Numbered from the stretch's first letter, positions 23,501 through 33,314 are shown. The stretch: DNA of 64,000 nucleotides from Serripes groenlandicus (GCA_031761405.1 JASEVX010000007.1:28050859-28114858); one strand, 5' to 3'. The notes: generated by a model from the sequence alone, not told the origin. Translations and numbers: made by a program.

Positions 23501-24917
23501 ATGAAGAAATGAGGCAATTCTTCCTTTCTCACAATGTTTTTAACTGAGTATCTGAGGCACACTTTCAACTTTCCTAATGTTTTAAGGCAGAAAGCTGTAA
23601 CAATATGATATCGGGTAAATGGTAAAATGGTTTCAAAGATGACCTAGTTGAGGCTTAACCAGTACTGTACCTTTGATTTTTCAGACTTGTGACTGGTACT
23701 TGCCTTTATTTTTTCCTTCGTTCAACGGGATATACACAAGATGTTTTAAACAGAAAAGCTGTTTTTCAATTGGTTAAACAAGAAAGGTATGTCCAATTCA
23801 TGTTGACGCTAAAAATGTTTCACAACTTTTACAAACAATTTTTAACAGTCTGCAATTAGAAATTGTGCAAACAATGTGAGATATTGTCTATCCTTTTCCT
23901 TCATATGACAAATTTTCAGCAGACAACTTTGAACATATATTATGTAAACTAAAAATATGGATAGTCTCTACAACTTAAAGTACAATTAATGATTAGAGAT
24001 GACAACATTTTGAGCAATACTGCTTTTGCCACAATGTTTTCAATAGTCATCTGCTGAAGCTGTGTCAAAATGTGTCTACACATTGGAAAATACAATAATG
24101 AGCAGTCTCAAAATTGTACAATTCTTCACCTTGGTATATTATTCATTGCATACAAGTGATGCTCAATTCGAAAAAGCAGAAAACTGCATTGTAGGTAAAA
24201 AGAGTTTGTCTGCTAGATGACTCTTGTAGTACAGCAATCACGACTATGTTTAAAGTCTTTTGCTGCAGAATTGTCGTATGAGGGAAAGGGTTATTGCCTT
24301 CATTGGTAACCTCACATCATGACACAATCATAATGATTTTTTTTTTACACTTTCCCATATTCATGTATACAATAAATCTGCAACTTTGAAAACATCTAGA
24401 CAAACATATGGAAAATATCTGTGACTGATTTTATTGAAAAGAGTTGAAAACATTTGAGACAAATGGAGAAATTGTTAATAATTCATGGTTTCTCTTTTTG
24501 ACACAATGTTTTCAAAATTTGCCTGTTACCCAAATTACAAAAGCCTTGGTTCTTTGAGTTCAGTTTTTACCACATAATGACTACCCTAGAAGCCTTTGCT
24601 ATAGATATGTTTTCAAAATAGTGTGGGAAAAGGAGAAATTACTCAAAATGACAAACTTCTCCTTTTCCCACAATGTTTTTTAACTCGGAGTCCGAATTTA
24701 ACTTAATATTTCTTTATATTTCAAGTTTTTTCCTCTGACAGATGTTTTCAGAATCAACCGCATTCATAATATCAAATAGTGTAAACCATTAAAGAATTAT
24801 ATTGACCTTCAATTTCAAGTATATTAAATTAATTTCAGATCATATAGAAGACCAGAGCCTGCTTTCGAAAATTTTGATGATGACTTGTCAGATGACTTAA
24901 CAGATGAGCTTAGTTGA
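8154..24917 (+). CDS. TIMMDC1: TIMMDC1-like complex I assembly factor, seven coding exons
   Basis: Exons are 8154-8574 (ATG at 8168), 9960-10128, 14976-15064, 18991-19058, 22810-22888, 23685-23786 and 24839-24917 (TGA). Every junction has AG/GT ends and compatible phases (2, 0, 2, 1, 2, 2), giving 993 bp and 330 aa. The best recognised stretch is TVYRNESSPFHFAMGFGISG (from about residue 228), followed by a GVFAGGVIAGTFG glycine-rich helix, as in the Tim17/22/23 fold of TIMMDC1. Known role of the family: a multi-pass inner mitochondrial membrane protein that helps build the membrane arm of NADH dehydrogenase. Predicted membrane segments lie near residues 149-175, 210-225, 235-252 and 258-285. 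The N-terminal extension (about 120 aa before QNETPMDRLRR) is longer than I recall for the vertebrate protein and shows no obvious targeting peptide. The acidic C-terminus ends DDLTDELS. Family assignment is from memory, not a search. Confidence 0.8.
8804..9041. mobile_element. TTAA MITE
   Basis: Complete copy in TIMMDC1 intron 1. It abuts an older degraded copy at about 8690-8807 and shares its TTAA. Confidence 0.8.
9058..9292 (-). mobile_element. tRNA-derived SINE
   Basis: On the minus strand a tRNA-like head carries an A-box-like TGGTTGAGTGGTTAGCG and B box GGGTTCGATCC, then a core (CCTTGCCCAAGG ... GATCCCTGGGTAAACAAACC) shared with the SINEs near 53.5 and 59.7 kb. It lacks cloverleaf pairing over its length, so it is not a functional tRNA. 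Confidence 0.65.
9420..9896. mobile_element. MITE interrupted by composite repeat
   Basis: A diverged MITE is split by about 9515-9778, which starts TGGACGGATTGC, contains a (GTCT)n-like stretch and ends AGCGGTTTCTTGT. The insertion point is within a T run. Confidence 0.5.
9960..10128 (+). CDS. TIMMDC1: TIMMDC1-like exon 2
   Basis: A strong acceptor (TTTGTGTTTCTTTCAG, ends 9959) and donor (GTGAGT from 10129) flank 169 bp: one base completing an Asn codon, then 56 codons. It encodes a hydrophobic helix with the glycine-rich run GLGLGG, the first membrane segment of the Tim17-like domain. Its length (56 codons) and phases match exon 2 of the minus-strand paralogue (55 codons). A TTAA MITE begins only about 14 bp after the donor. 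Confidence 0.78.
10142..10372. mobile_element. TTAA MITE next to exon 2
   Basis: Starts about 14 bp after the TIMMDC1 exon 2 donor. Left end is ATAACCC (one change from TTAA), right end TTAA. A further copy at 10408-10571 follows. Confidence 0.75.
10408..10571. mobile_element. TTAA MITE, shortened
   Basis: Left end GTAACCGTTTCCC, right end GGGAAAGGGTTAA; the central hairpin is deleted. Confidence 0.65.
10847..11400 (+). mobile_element. Composite repeat, 5' part
   Basis: Begins TTTTTAGCTCACCTGAGC and holds about 1.8 core units (GATTGGTCGAAAAA ... TTATATGGCTATAG, about 175 bp) shared with 1-720 and 28.9-30.5 kb. The 3' end is missing. Confidence 0.65.
11747..11976. mobile_element. TTAA MITE pair
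   Basis: Complete copy; a second, left-truncated copy (11976-12161) follows directly and shares the TTAA. Confidence 0.75.
12204..12580. mobile_element. Two adjacent MITE copies
   Basis: 12204-12416 is near full length (left end TTATCCC). 12416-12580 is a truncated copy joined at the TTAA. Degraded family sequence continues to about 12830. Confidence 0.65.
12905..13010 (+). mobile_element. tRNA-like SINE head
   Basis: A-box-like TGGTGAAGTGATTAGAGTG and B box GGGTTTGATCCCC spaced as in tRNA promoters. No recognisable tail. Confidence 0.45.
13214..14620 (+). repeat. Composite repeat, about 178-bp units
   Basis: Four or more units built on CTAAAATTGGTCTTGTCAGC and GATAACTAGCCATATCGCTT, with an insertion at 13629-14260. 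The right duplication copy begins inside this repeat. Confidence 0.75.
13629..14260. mobile_element. CTACG-rich inverted-repeat element
   Basis: Near-perfect terminal inverted repeats (GCCATGGTCACATTTACG and CGTAAGATGTGACCACGGC) flanked by TTA, interrupting a tandem unit. The interior is packed with variants of CTACGGTCAACTACG in both orientations. A 3-bp TTA duplication would fit a PIF/Harbinger-type MITE. Confidence 0.65.
14715..14944. mobile_element. MITE just upstream of exon 3
   Basis: Diverged copy ending AAAGAGTTAA about 31 bp before the exon 3 acceptor. Present at the mirrored place (about 58588-58810), so older than the duplication. Confidence 0.65.
14976..15064 (+). CDS. TIMMDC1: TIMMDC1-like exon 3
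   Basis: The exon is 89 bp, between acceptor CTTTCTTTCAG and donor GTAAGT. It starts in phase 0 and ends in phase 2, encoding SRLLLTLALKSFREAVKYNV and the start of the next helix (YLGFIVPA). MITE copies lie about 31 bp upstream and 15 bp downstream. The reading frame is preserved in the inverted copy at 58452-58540. Confidence 0.8.
15080..15250. mobile_element. MITE just downstream of exon 3
   Basis: Begins 16 bp after the exon 3 end. Mirrored at 58266-58436. Confidence 0.65.
15269..15489. mobile_element. TTAA MITE
   Basis: Full-length diverged copy with TTAA ends. Its mirror (about 58118-58246) has an internal deletion. Confidence 0.7.
15503..15672. repeat. Imperfect hairpin repeat
   Basis: GGAAATATTATGTTGCAGCA near the left end pairs with TGCAATATAATTTTCC at the right, and GTATCGTCTACG with a related inner segment; about 165 bp. 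Mirrored at about 57940-58110. Confidence 0.5.
15996..18145 (+). mobile_element. 2.1-kb tandem-core element with TCTCCCC ends
   Basis: Starts ATGTCTCCCCTTCTCC and ends near GGGGAGACATATG plus a short tail. Contains five units of about 130 bp (GTGATAGAGACTTGAAACTT) and about six of about 138 bp (GTCCAGAGCAGAACTCAGAA). The right copy has the empty site (near 57611), so the element came after the duplication or was lost there. Confidence 0.75.
18566..18791. mobile_element. TTAA MITE upstream of exon 4
   Basis: Near-complete copy; mirrored at 56962-57184. Confidence 0.7.
18991..19058 (+). CDS. TIMMDC1: TIMMDC1-like exon 4
   Basis: The exon is 68 bp, with acceptor TCTTTTTCAG and donor GTAAGT. 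It encodes LIEKCVTVYRNESSPFHFAM plus GF. The VYRN motif followed by a helix is the strongest match to TIMMDC1 that I recall. The homologous exon in the right-hand copy has lost its acceptor. Confidence 0.82.
19275..21217. mobile_element. Pogo-like element with TA duplication
   Basis: 1943 bp bounded by CCGTATATACTCAGTTATAA and its inverted complement, flanked by TA. The right copy has the uninterrupted site (AGTTTAAACTAACTAAACTT in reverse complement, near 56064), which fixes the borders. TIR and TA are typical of Tc1/mariner pogo-type elements. No transposase frame, so non-autonomous; it contains old MITE-like segments. Confidence 0.8.
21290..21420 (-). mobile_element. SINE tail fragment
   Basis: Contains TATCACGACGTTTCCTGGGT and CTGGTCCATTTATCCTGACA, the reverse of the tail seen at 41890-42000 and 42515-42620. 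Mirrored at 55890-56000. Confidence 0.55.
21540..22505 (+). repeat. Left-only insertion with about 135-bp units
   Basis: About five units of TTCCTTCAATTTGACCTAGT ... GAACTTGACC and a unique end. The right copy joins its flanks directly near 55728 (GGTACCTCATAACTC). A short CCTC-containing repeat sits at both borders, so insertion or right-side deletion are both possible. Confidence 0.65.
22810..22888 (+). CDS. TIMMDC1: TIMMDC1-like exon 5
   Basis: The exon is 79 bp, with acceptor TTCATGCAG and donor GTAAGT. It encodes ISGGLYRFQLGPKG then VFAGGVIAGTF: the loop and glycine-packed helix diagnostic of the Tim17 superfamily. Confidence 0.82.
22983..23155. mobile_element. MITE downstream of exon 5
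   Basis: Shortened copy ending GGGAAAGGGTTAC; mirrored at about 55070-55250. Confidence 0.6.
23685..23786 (+). CDS. TIMMDC1: TIMMDC1-like exon 6
   Basis: The exon is 102 bp, with acceptor GATTTTTCAG and donor GTATGT. It encodes the last membrane segment (LVTGTCLYFFL) and the start of the basic C-terminal tail. Confidence 0.8.
24839..24917 (+). CDS. TIMMDC1: TIMMDC1-like exon 7 (last exon)
   Basis: The acceptor TTAATTTCAG is followed by 79 bp ending in TGA. It encodes RSYRRPEPAFENFDDD and an acidic end. The two other copies (51164-51230, 62498-62564) are 12 bp shorter in frame. A MITE begins 42 bp after the stop, so the 3' UTR probably includes or ends near it. No poly(A) signal was pinned down. 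Confidence 0.78.
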
Positions 24918-24958
24918 CCTAGATTGATGGAAAACATATAGCTAATACATGTAGATTC

Positions 24959-25188
24959 TTAACCCTTTCCCTCATACGACAATTCTGCAGCAGACGACTT
25001 TGAATGTATTTTGTCAAAACATAGAAAATCTCCATAATTGAATGGATAACCTATGACAAAAAGTGGAAAACATTGTGGCAAAAGGAGAAATTGCACGTTT
25101 TGTGCAATTTCTTCTTTTGTCACTATGTTTTCAAAAAGCCGTCTGCTGCAGAGGCGTCAGAAAGCGTCTATATGAGGGAAAGGGTTAA
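24959..25188. mobile_element. TTAA MITE with two empty-site controls
   Basis: Inserted 42 bp after the TIMMDC1 stop. The mirrored loci near 51128 and 62600 read GATTCTTAATAGAT with a single TTAA, while here CTTAA|CCC ... GGG|TTAATAG has two. This directly shows TTAA duplication. Confidence 0.9.
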
Positions 25189-25445
25189 TAGATATAATTT
25201 ATTGATTGAATGGAAGGCCGTTATGGGCAATTCTCATATTATGGCAACCAGTTCACCAAACCATGTCTGGCTGTATTTACCCTCCTTTTGGAAAACTATT
25301 TTCAAAAGTCATCTGCTGCAGAGGTGGGTGTCAAAATGGTTCTGCATGTGGGAAAGGACTTATTTAATGTTGACCCAATATTACATTTTAGTTTCTACCT
25401 TTGAAAACATCAGAAGGAAAAAAATAAGTATGACTTTGATGTATA

Positions 25446-27570
25446 GTTAACCCTTTCCCTCATACGACAATGCTGCAGCAGACGACTTTGAACATATTTC
25501 GTAAAAAAATAGAAAATCTCTATAATTGAATGGAAAACATTGTGGCAAAAGGAGAAATTGCCTCGTTTTGAGCCATTTTTAGCTCTACTGGCCAAAGGCC
25601 AGAAGGGCTTATGTCGTGGTGATTTGTCCGTCGTCCGTGCGTCCGTCCGTCCCTCCGTCCGTCTGTAAACAATTTCTTGTTAACACGATACAGTCTTCAC
25701 TTTTGATTGTATCTCAACTAAACTTATACAGTAGTTAGATATCCATGAGAGCTCGGGTCCTTTCGAAAACCAGCCAGATCCGCCCATGCATGACTGGATT
25801 ATGGCCCTTGAAATGGTCAAAATTGCTATAAAAGAGCTTGTTAACACGATAGTCTTCTTTTTTTATTGTATCTCAACCGAACTTATACAGTAGTTAGATA
25901 TCCATGAGAGCTGGGTTCCTTTCGAAAACCAGCCAGATCCGCCCATGCATGACTGGATTATGGCCCTTGAAATGGTCAAAATTGCTATAAAAGAGCTTGT
26001 TAACACGATACAGTCTTCTTTTTTGATTGTATCTCAACCAAACTTATACAGTAGTTAGATATCCATGAGAGCTCAGTTCCTTTCGAAAACCAGCCAGATC
26101 CGCCCATGCAAGACTGGATTATGGCCCTTGAAATTGTCCAAATTGCTATAAAAGAGCTTGTTAACACGATAGTCTTCTTTTTTTATTGTATCTCAACCGA
26201 ACTTATACAGTAGTTAGATATCCATGAGAGCTGGGTTCCTTTCGAAAACCAGCCAGATCCGCCCATGCATGACTGGATTATGGCCCTTGAAATGGTCAAA
26301 ATTGCTATAAAAGAGCTTGTTAACACGATACAGTCTTCTTTTTTGATTGTATCTCAACCAAACTTATACAGTAGTTAGATATCCATGAGAGCTCAGTTCC
26401 TTTCGTAAACCAGCCAGATCCGCCCATGCAAGACTGGATTATGGCCCTTGAAATTGTCCAAATTGCTATAATTGAGCATGTGAACACAATAGAGGCTCCA
26501 TTTACTATCTGATCTTCACCAAACTTAGATAGTAGTTAAATATTGATGAGAGCTTGGTTCCTTTTGAAAATCAGCCAGATCCGCCCATGCAAGACTGGAT
26601 TATGGCCCATGAAATTGTAAAAGTTGCTATAATACAGCTTGTGAACACAAAAGAGCCAAAAAAAACAGCCAGATCCGCCCATGCATGACTGGATTATGGC
26701 CCTTGAAATGGTCAAAATTGCTATAAAAGAGCTTGTTAACACGATACAGTCTTCTTTTTTTATTGTATCTCAACCGAACTTATACAGTAGTTAGATATCC
26801 ATGAGAGCTGGGTTCCTTTCGAAAACCAGCCAGATCCGCCCATGCATGACTGGATTATGGCCCTTGAAATGGTCAAAATTGCTATAAAAGAGCTTGTTAA
26901 CACGATACAGTCTTCTTTTTTGATTGTATCTCAACCAAACTTATACAGTAGTTAGATATCCATGAGAGCTCGGTTCCTTTCGAAAACCAGCCAGATCCGC
27001 CCATGCATGACTGGATTATGGCCCTTGAAATGGTCAAAATTGCTATAAAAGAGCTTGTTAACACGATAGTCTTCACTTTTGATTGTATCTCAACCAAACT
27101 TATACAGTAGTTAGATATCCATGAGAGCTCAGTTCCTTTCGTAAACCAGCCAGATCCGCCCATGCAAGACTGGATTATGGCCCTTGAAATTGTCCAAATT
27201 GCTATAATTGAGCATGTGAACACAATAGAGGCTCCATTTACTATCTGATCTTCACCAAACATAGATAGTAGTTAAATATTGATGAGAGCTTGGTTCCTTT
27301 TGAAAATCAGCCAGATCCGCCCATGCAAGACTGGATTATGGTCCATGAAATTGTAAAAGTTGCTATAATACAGCTTGTGAACACAAAAGAGCCTCCATTT
27401 ACTATCCGATCTTCACCATACATACATGCTCTGGATTGAAAAAGACCAAAGAACCATACCAGTAGAGCATAGGCCCTCATGGGCCTCTTGTTTCTTTTGT
27501 CACTATGTTTTCAAAAAGCTGTCTGCTGCAGAGGCGAAAGAAAGCGTCTATATGAGGGGAAGGGTTAAGT
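25446..27570 (+). mobile_element. MITE split by a composite element
   Basis: The MITE halves (25446-25573, 27492-27570) are parted by 25574-27491. The mirrored MITE at 62864-63094 is uninterrupted. Confidence 0.85.
25574..27491 (+). mobile_element. Composite element, about ten 178-bp cores
   Basis: Starts TTAGCTCTACTGGCC with a GTCCGTCC-rich head, contains about ten units (AACCAGCCAGATCCGCCCAT), and ends with the stem GGCCCTCATGGGCC and TCTTGT. Comparison with the empty site fits insertion between two T residues without duplication, as for Helentron-related HINEs. Confidence 0.75.
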
Positions 27571-28125
27571 CATGAGAAAAATAGAAATTGCTTGTTTTGT
27601 GGTTCAGTTTTCAGATACCTACTATTGTCTTGAAATTTTGTAAAGGTGTTTATCATGAAAATGTAGCAGACCCTTCTTTTAACTTTTCAACGACTTCCAG
27701 AGTTATGCCCCTTTTAAGTTTAACCCTGTACCAAATACATCAAATCTGCAGAAGATTACTTTGAAAACATTTTGGCAGAAGTATGAAAATCCACTGCAAA
27801 TGAAATTAGCGTTGAAACAATTGTAGCAAAAGTAGAATGAGTCAATTGTTGTGTGCTGCAAGGGTCTTCAAATTGGGTCTATATGAAGGAGAGAGACATA
27901 GTGAAAGTCATAAAATGTTTGTGTACAAACACCTTTCTAGTTTCAGAGACTTCTGCTTAGACTGCATCTTTAGAAATAAATGCAAACTTTATCATGAAAA
28001 GAGATAATCTTGATTTAGGTTTCCATTTTTGTCTGGCTGCGACGAAGTTGCGAAAGCGAGACTAAGGTGTTGCTTTTCTGGCGATGGCGGCGTCAACTAT
28101 TTGCGTTTAGCTCAACATTTAAGTT

Positions 28126-28823
28126 ACGTTTTTTATACCCCCGATAAACGAAGTTTAGAGGGGGTATATATGAGTCCCCCTGTGGTTGGTTGGTCGGTCG
28201 GTTGGTCCGTTGCAATTTCACTTGTCCTGAGCATAACTTTAAAACTAATTCTTGGAATTTAATAAAACTTCATACGATGATACAACACATTGAGAGGAAG
28301 TGCGGTGTACATGAACCATAACTCTACTTTATCTAATTACAGAGTTATTGCCCTTTGTTACTTTTTCTTGTTGGGAGAATAACTTAATAACTAATAGATG
28401 GAATCTAATAAAACTGTATACAATGGTAGAACATAATGAGAGGAAGTGCAGTGTACAAGAACCATAACTCTAATTTACATAATTACAGAGTTACTGACCT
28501 TTGTTACTTTTTCTTGTTCGTAGAGTCATGTCTGAACAAAAAATTTAAAACTAATTGTTGAAATTTAATAAAACTTCATACAATGATACAACACATTGAG
28601 AGAAAGTGTGGTGTACAGGAACCATAACTTGACTTAACCTAATTACAGAGTTATTGCCTTTTGTTACTTTTTCTTGTCCAGAGAATTACTAAATAACTAA
28701 TAGATGGAATCTAATAATACTTCATACAATGGTAGAGATCAATGAGAGGAAGTGCAGTGTACAAGAACCATAACTCTAATTTACTTATTTACAGAGTAAT
28801 TGCCCTTTGTTACTATTTCTTTT
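28126..28823 (+). repeat. Composite repeat with TATACCCCC head
   Basis: The head pairs ATACCCCCGATAAACG with GAGGGGGTAT and is followed by four units of about 160 bp (ACATTGAGAGGAAGTGCGGT, ATTACAGAGTTATTGCCC). The next element begins at its end. Confidence 0.65.
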
Positions 28824-30590
28824 TAGCTCACCTGAGCATTTGTTATTGTGATCGCTTTTTGTCCGGCGTCCGGCGTGCATCAACTTCTTCTCCTCAGTAA
28901 CCAGTCGGTCAATTGGGATGAAACTTCACAGAAAGCATCCTCTCAATGACCTTTCCAGAATTCCTTAAATTTGTTGGGATCCATGCAAAATTCTGTGGCA
29001 ATGAAACTAAAAATAACTCTAAAATTCTTCTTCTCCCAAACTGGTTGGCAGATTTTCAAATAATTTTGTAGAATTGTTCATTGGATGACCCTCTATCAGA
29101 TTCCTTTCAGCCATGTTGATTGGTCGAAAAACATGGCCACCAGGGGGCGGGCTGTTTCGCCTTATATGGCTACAGTAACAATTCTGGTTTCCATGGCAAA
29201 CAAACGAAAAAAACTTAAATTTGCTTCTCCTAAACTGGTTGGCCGATTTTCAAATCATTTTGCAGAAATGTTCCTTAAGTGACCCCCTATCAGATTCCTT
29301 CAAGCCCTGTTGATTGGTCGAAAAACATGGCCGCCACAGTGAAGGGATAATTTGCCTTATTAGTCGCCGGGCAGAAGCCCGCGACTTCTATTTTTAATAG
29401 CTTTTCGGAAATCACATGGGAGGGCGGCTTATTATTAGAAAGAAACAAATCTAGATGATTTGAACATATTACAATTGTGGTTGTTTACGAACACTAATAA
29501 ATGACACATCTAAAATGAAATAAATATTCCGATTTTTTAATGTTTGCAGTTTTTTTTATTTCACTCGCATTTAAGTTTTTTGTCTTATTTACGAAGACAA
29601 AAGTGGTCCCTTCAAGACGTGAACCAACACCCCCTAATGCAGACTCTTATGTGTCATCATTGAGGTCAATTTCGGATTCTCCTTTTAATAGCAATTTTAA
29701 CTTACTAAATGTTGTTTTCATGTTCAAAGAGATGTCTTGATTTGTGTAGAATTCATTTAATAATGTTAATCCATGAATATCTAAAGTAGGAACTGTTTCT
29801 AAGCTAAATATAGACCCTATTCTGTTGTGTAGGTTCGTGACCTTTAACATCGATTTTCGCGCATGCGCATTTCGATATGAAAAAGCGAGTGATATTATTT
29901 TATTTTAGACAAGTACAAGACGAATGTTTGACGCAAAGCGTCAAAGAGAAGCCGCAATATTTCGTTGTACATGTAGAAATAAGAAAAAAAGAACATTTTT
30001 AAATCCACAAACAATAGAACAATTTAAACTGTAGACGGTAATGCTGATATATTTCTCCTTTTGAAGACTTTTGTTTTCTTCAAATTACCTCCCTTTAAAG
30101 CAATACCAGGATATTTACCTTGTGATTCGAATAAGATTGACAAACATTGAAATTATATGAATGAATACTATTATTTAAATAAGTAACAACAGCAAAATTA
30201 AATTTAAGCCAAGATAAATGTGTACACATTTCGTTAATGTTTTATAGATACCCTAATGTATAGGTGAATATAAAATTTATAAGTAAATGTTTTCATTTCA
30301 ACGTTTTTAATGTTTGAATAGACTAAGGAAAGTCAAGAATACATAAATAAATCAATGCAGTCTTTTCCGGCGACATTGATGCCTTGCATCAACTTTCTCT
30401 TGTATGGCTATAGTGAAAACTTGAAAAATCTTCTCCAGTGTCGGGCCGATTTTCAAATAATTTTGTAGAAATGTTCCTAGGTGGACTCTATCAGATTCCT
30501 TCAAGCCATGTTGATTGGTCGAAAACTATGGCTAAAGTGAAAAAAATAAATCGGGTGAGCGATCCAGGGCCATCATGGCCCTCTTGTTGT
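28824..30590 (+). mobile_element. Composite element interrupted by a second insertion
   Basis: Starts TTTTTAGCTCACCTGAGC, has core units like those at 1-720, and ends with GAGCGATCCAGGGCCATCAT then GGCCCTCTTGTT. A foreign block at 29362-30402 (beginning AGTCGCCGGGCAGAAGCCCG) breaks it after GCCTTAT; TATGGCTATAG resumes after it. Confidence 0.65.
29362..30402. repeat. Nested insertion with GC-rich hairpin end
   Basis: Begins with the hairpin GTCGCCGGGCAGAAGCCCGC and otherwise is AT-rich without convincing coding frame. Borders are inferred from the interrupted host element. Confidence 0.5.
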
Positions 30591-31568
30591 CTTTCTACAC
30601 CTGCATTGATAGTCAAAGCAGAGGACAGCGAGACATTTAATTAAGCGTAATTCTTGTTGAAATATCTTTTCCCAATACATGGAACATACAAATGAGCTCT
30701 GTTTGGCTTTCCGTGAAGACATTGTCTTAATTCTTGTCTACATACAACACATCCCAGCAGACGACTCCATAAGCATCTAGGTAGAAATGTGTACAATTTC
30801 AATACATTTAAGTTAAACATTTGTGAATAACATGGAAAACACTGAGGCAAAAAGGGAAATTGCTTATGATTAGCAATTTCTGCTTACGCTACAATATTTG
30901 CAATGCTTGTCTGCTGCAGATGCCTTAAGTTATATCCTCATGTGGGAAAGGCTTGTTTGGTGTATTGTTACGCTTAAATTGTTAAGGATTTGTAAATCGT
31001 ATTATTCTTTAATAAATTGTAAAAATATAACGTGTATTTATGAGTTTGCCATTTGTTTTTATTTACCAGTAAAGCATTAACCTGATTTTACCTAATAAAA
31101 TATTTGAGTCGCCTGCTTTTAAAAAACGGAGGAAAAAATAGTAATGTCTGGAAATTTAAAATTCTGATGATGATTAGGTACAATAACTTTTTGGCAAGAG
31201 AAAGAAATGAATCTCAGGTTCGAATCCTTTGATCAGAGGGTTATGCATTTAGGATTTTTCCACATAAACTACCCTAGAATGTGTAAAGTCTTCAGAAAAC
31301 GGACGTCGAGCGTGATTAATTAAAACTAAAAGCGGATTTCACAATAGACGTAAAATTAATAGATAAGAAAGATATGGAACGTTTTGAACAGTTTCTGATT
31401 TTCCCAAAATGCTTTCAAAATCGTATGCTGCAAAGTTATCATAAATCATCTACATCACAATAGGAACAATACCTTCATTTGATGAGTACATAGTACATTG
31501 TCAATATTTACAATAGTATAATACAAACCTTAGCAAAGTCTTTCTCTTTCAAACACACACTCAGTCAT

Positions 31569-31788
31569 TTAACCCTTTCCCTCATATAGACGCTTTCTGA
31601 CGCCTCTGTAGCAGATGGCGTATTGAAAACATAGTGACAAAAGAAGAAATTGCACAAAACGTGCAATTTCTCCTTTTGCCACAATGTTTTCCACTTTTTG
31701 TCATAGGTTATCCATTCAATTATGGAGATTTTCTATGTTTTGACAAAATACGTCTGCTGCAGAATTGTCGTATGAGGGAAAGGGTTAA
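31569..31788. mobile_element. TTAA MITE
   Basis: Complete copy with both TTAA ends; a truncated one follows at about 31870-31950. Confidence 0.8.
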
Positions 31789-32489
31789 TTTATGTAGACC
31801 AAATAGGTTTGAAACTTTCATCATGACATCGGCACTCCTAAACTGAGATTTACACCATGCTCGTTTAATGTATTCCTTTCCCATATACAACAAATCTGCA
31901 GCAAACGACTTTGATAATGAGTAATATCTTCTTTTTGTCAAGCTATTTTCAAGGTTAAATTACGCCAAAAAGTCCCTTAAAAACCCTTTGTTTGTGTAGA
32001 AATGAGTGTATACCATCACCAGAATGCATTGAGTTTAAATTCATTGTAAATGGGTAAAGGATGCACTGGAAATGATTGATTTGATCATTTTTTTAGTATT
32101 TTGACCTTGTTTGAAAGTGAAAGTAGGGAAAGTAAAACACCGGTATTGTCTGGGCCCGATTTGATCCAAAAAGACGGTAACCTAGTGAATTCTTTCTTGC
32201 ATAACAACATAACCAAACTCAAGACACTTGTGCAGCAGACGATTTTTAAACCATTGTTGTAAATGTAGAAATTATTCTTCTTACCTCAATGTATTCAACT
32301 CTATTCAATAATAATACTTTTACTTAAAAAAATATTTTCGAAATGTTTAAAGGCGTCTTCTGCATACTTGGTGCTGTATGTGGGAAAGAGATAACTTCCT
32401 TTTCAGGCCAAGTGTATTATGTAAAAAGTCATTTCCGTTTAGGCAAACTTTCAGAGAACAATCGTGTTTATACACCAGTGCATTATAGG

Positions 32490-32780
32490 TAACAATTACA
32501 CGGACGTTCTTTTACATATTAACCGTTCTATAAGAGAAGTATTGACCCGGATCAGTCTAAGCATTCCGAGCTGGCTAACCCGAACAGACACGTTTTGTCT
32601 CGTGTGGATTTTCTGTTTCAGGAATCATTACTCTACACCTCTTTCCCCCCTGAGAAGGAATGTGTCGGCCCGAATTAGGCTGATCTGGGTCGATTCATTA
32701 CGCAGCCCACAATGTTGGTTTTCTCGTGGAACGGCTCATCTTCCGCTCGCAAATAATTTCCGTGTTTCATTCGTTTTCCA
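32490..32780 (+). repeat. Dispersed repeat shared with 38.9 kb
   Basis: GACCCGGATCAGTCTAAGC, TTTCAGGAATCATTACTCTA and GCAGCCCACAATGTTGGTTT recur in the opposite orientation at 38870-39110 and in part at 10570-10720, 40130-40320 and 45130-45190. Its open frame is a shadow; the conserved unit is DNA-level. Confidence 0.55.
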
Positions 32781-32846
32781 TTTTATCCTTTTATTTAATT
32801 TCGACAAACCTTGCATGAACTCAAGAAAATGAAGAAAAGGTGACCC

Positions 32847-33068
32847 TTCACACATACAACACATCTGTATTAAACAGACTTTGAAAACACAGGGGGAACA
32901 TTTGAACAATCTCTATAAATAAAAGTATAATTATTGGAAAAAAATGAAAACGTTGAGGCATAAAGAAAATGTGCTCATCATAAGTAGTTTCTCCCTTTGT
33001 CATAATGTTGTTTTTGCTTCGTCTGTTAAAGAGGCGCCACAGAGCGTCTGTATATGGGAATGGGTTAA
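32847..33068. mobile_element. MITE, diverged
   Basis: Left end GTGACCCTTCACACATAC, right end GGGAATGGGTTAA. Confidence 0.55.
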
Positions 33069-33118
33069 AATATACGTTTTCCCGAAGCACTTCTGAAAGA
33101 AAAGTAAATGCGAGTTAT

Positions 33119-33314
33119 TTAACCCTTTCCCTCATAAGACAATTCTGCAGCAGACGACTTTGAGCATATTTTGTCAAAAAATAGAAAATTTCTATAATTG
33201 AGTGGATAACCTATCACTAAAAGTGGAAAACATTGTGACAAAAGGAGAAATTGTTTTCAAAAAGCTTTCTGCAGCAAAGGCGTCAGAAAGCGTCTATATG
33301 AGGGTACGGGTTAA
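33119..33314. mobile_element. TTAA MITE, internal deletion
   Basis: TTAA at both ends; half of the central hairpin is missing. A shorter copy with a large deletion follows at 33674-33785. Confidence 0.7.

Larger units (their letters stand above)
14271..27722 (+). repeat. Left copy of large inverted duplication
   Basis: Matches, in reverse complement, about 59278 back to 50460, including TIMMDC1 exons 3-7 and flanking introns. It is longer than the right copy because of later insertions (15996-18145, 19275-21217, about 21540-22505, 24959-25188, 25574-27491). Similarity starts at TCAATCAAGAGTTGCCC. Confidence 0.85.

Noticed and set aside
25073..25450. ORFs containing MRERVN or NPFPH peptides at many sites (for example 4169-4408, 6184-6510, 25073-25450)
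   Set aside because: All are translations of the TTAA MITE; the recurring peptides simply mirror the MITE consensus.
26536..27262. Minus-strand ORFs in the 25.6-27.5 kb region
   Set aside because: They follow the 178-bp tandem cores of the composite element and repeat with its period.
32464..32832. 122-codon plus-strand ORF
   Set aside because: Its sequence recurs in inverted form at 38.9 kb as a dispersed repeat; no domain and no splice context.
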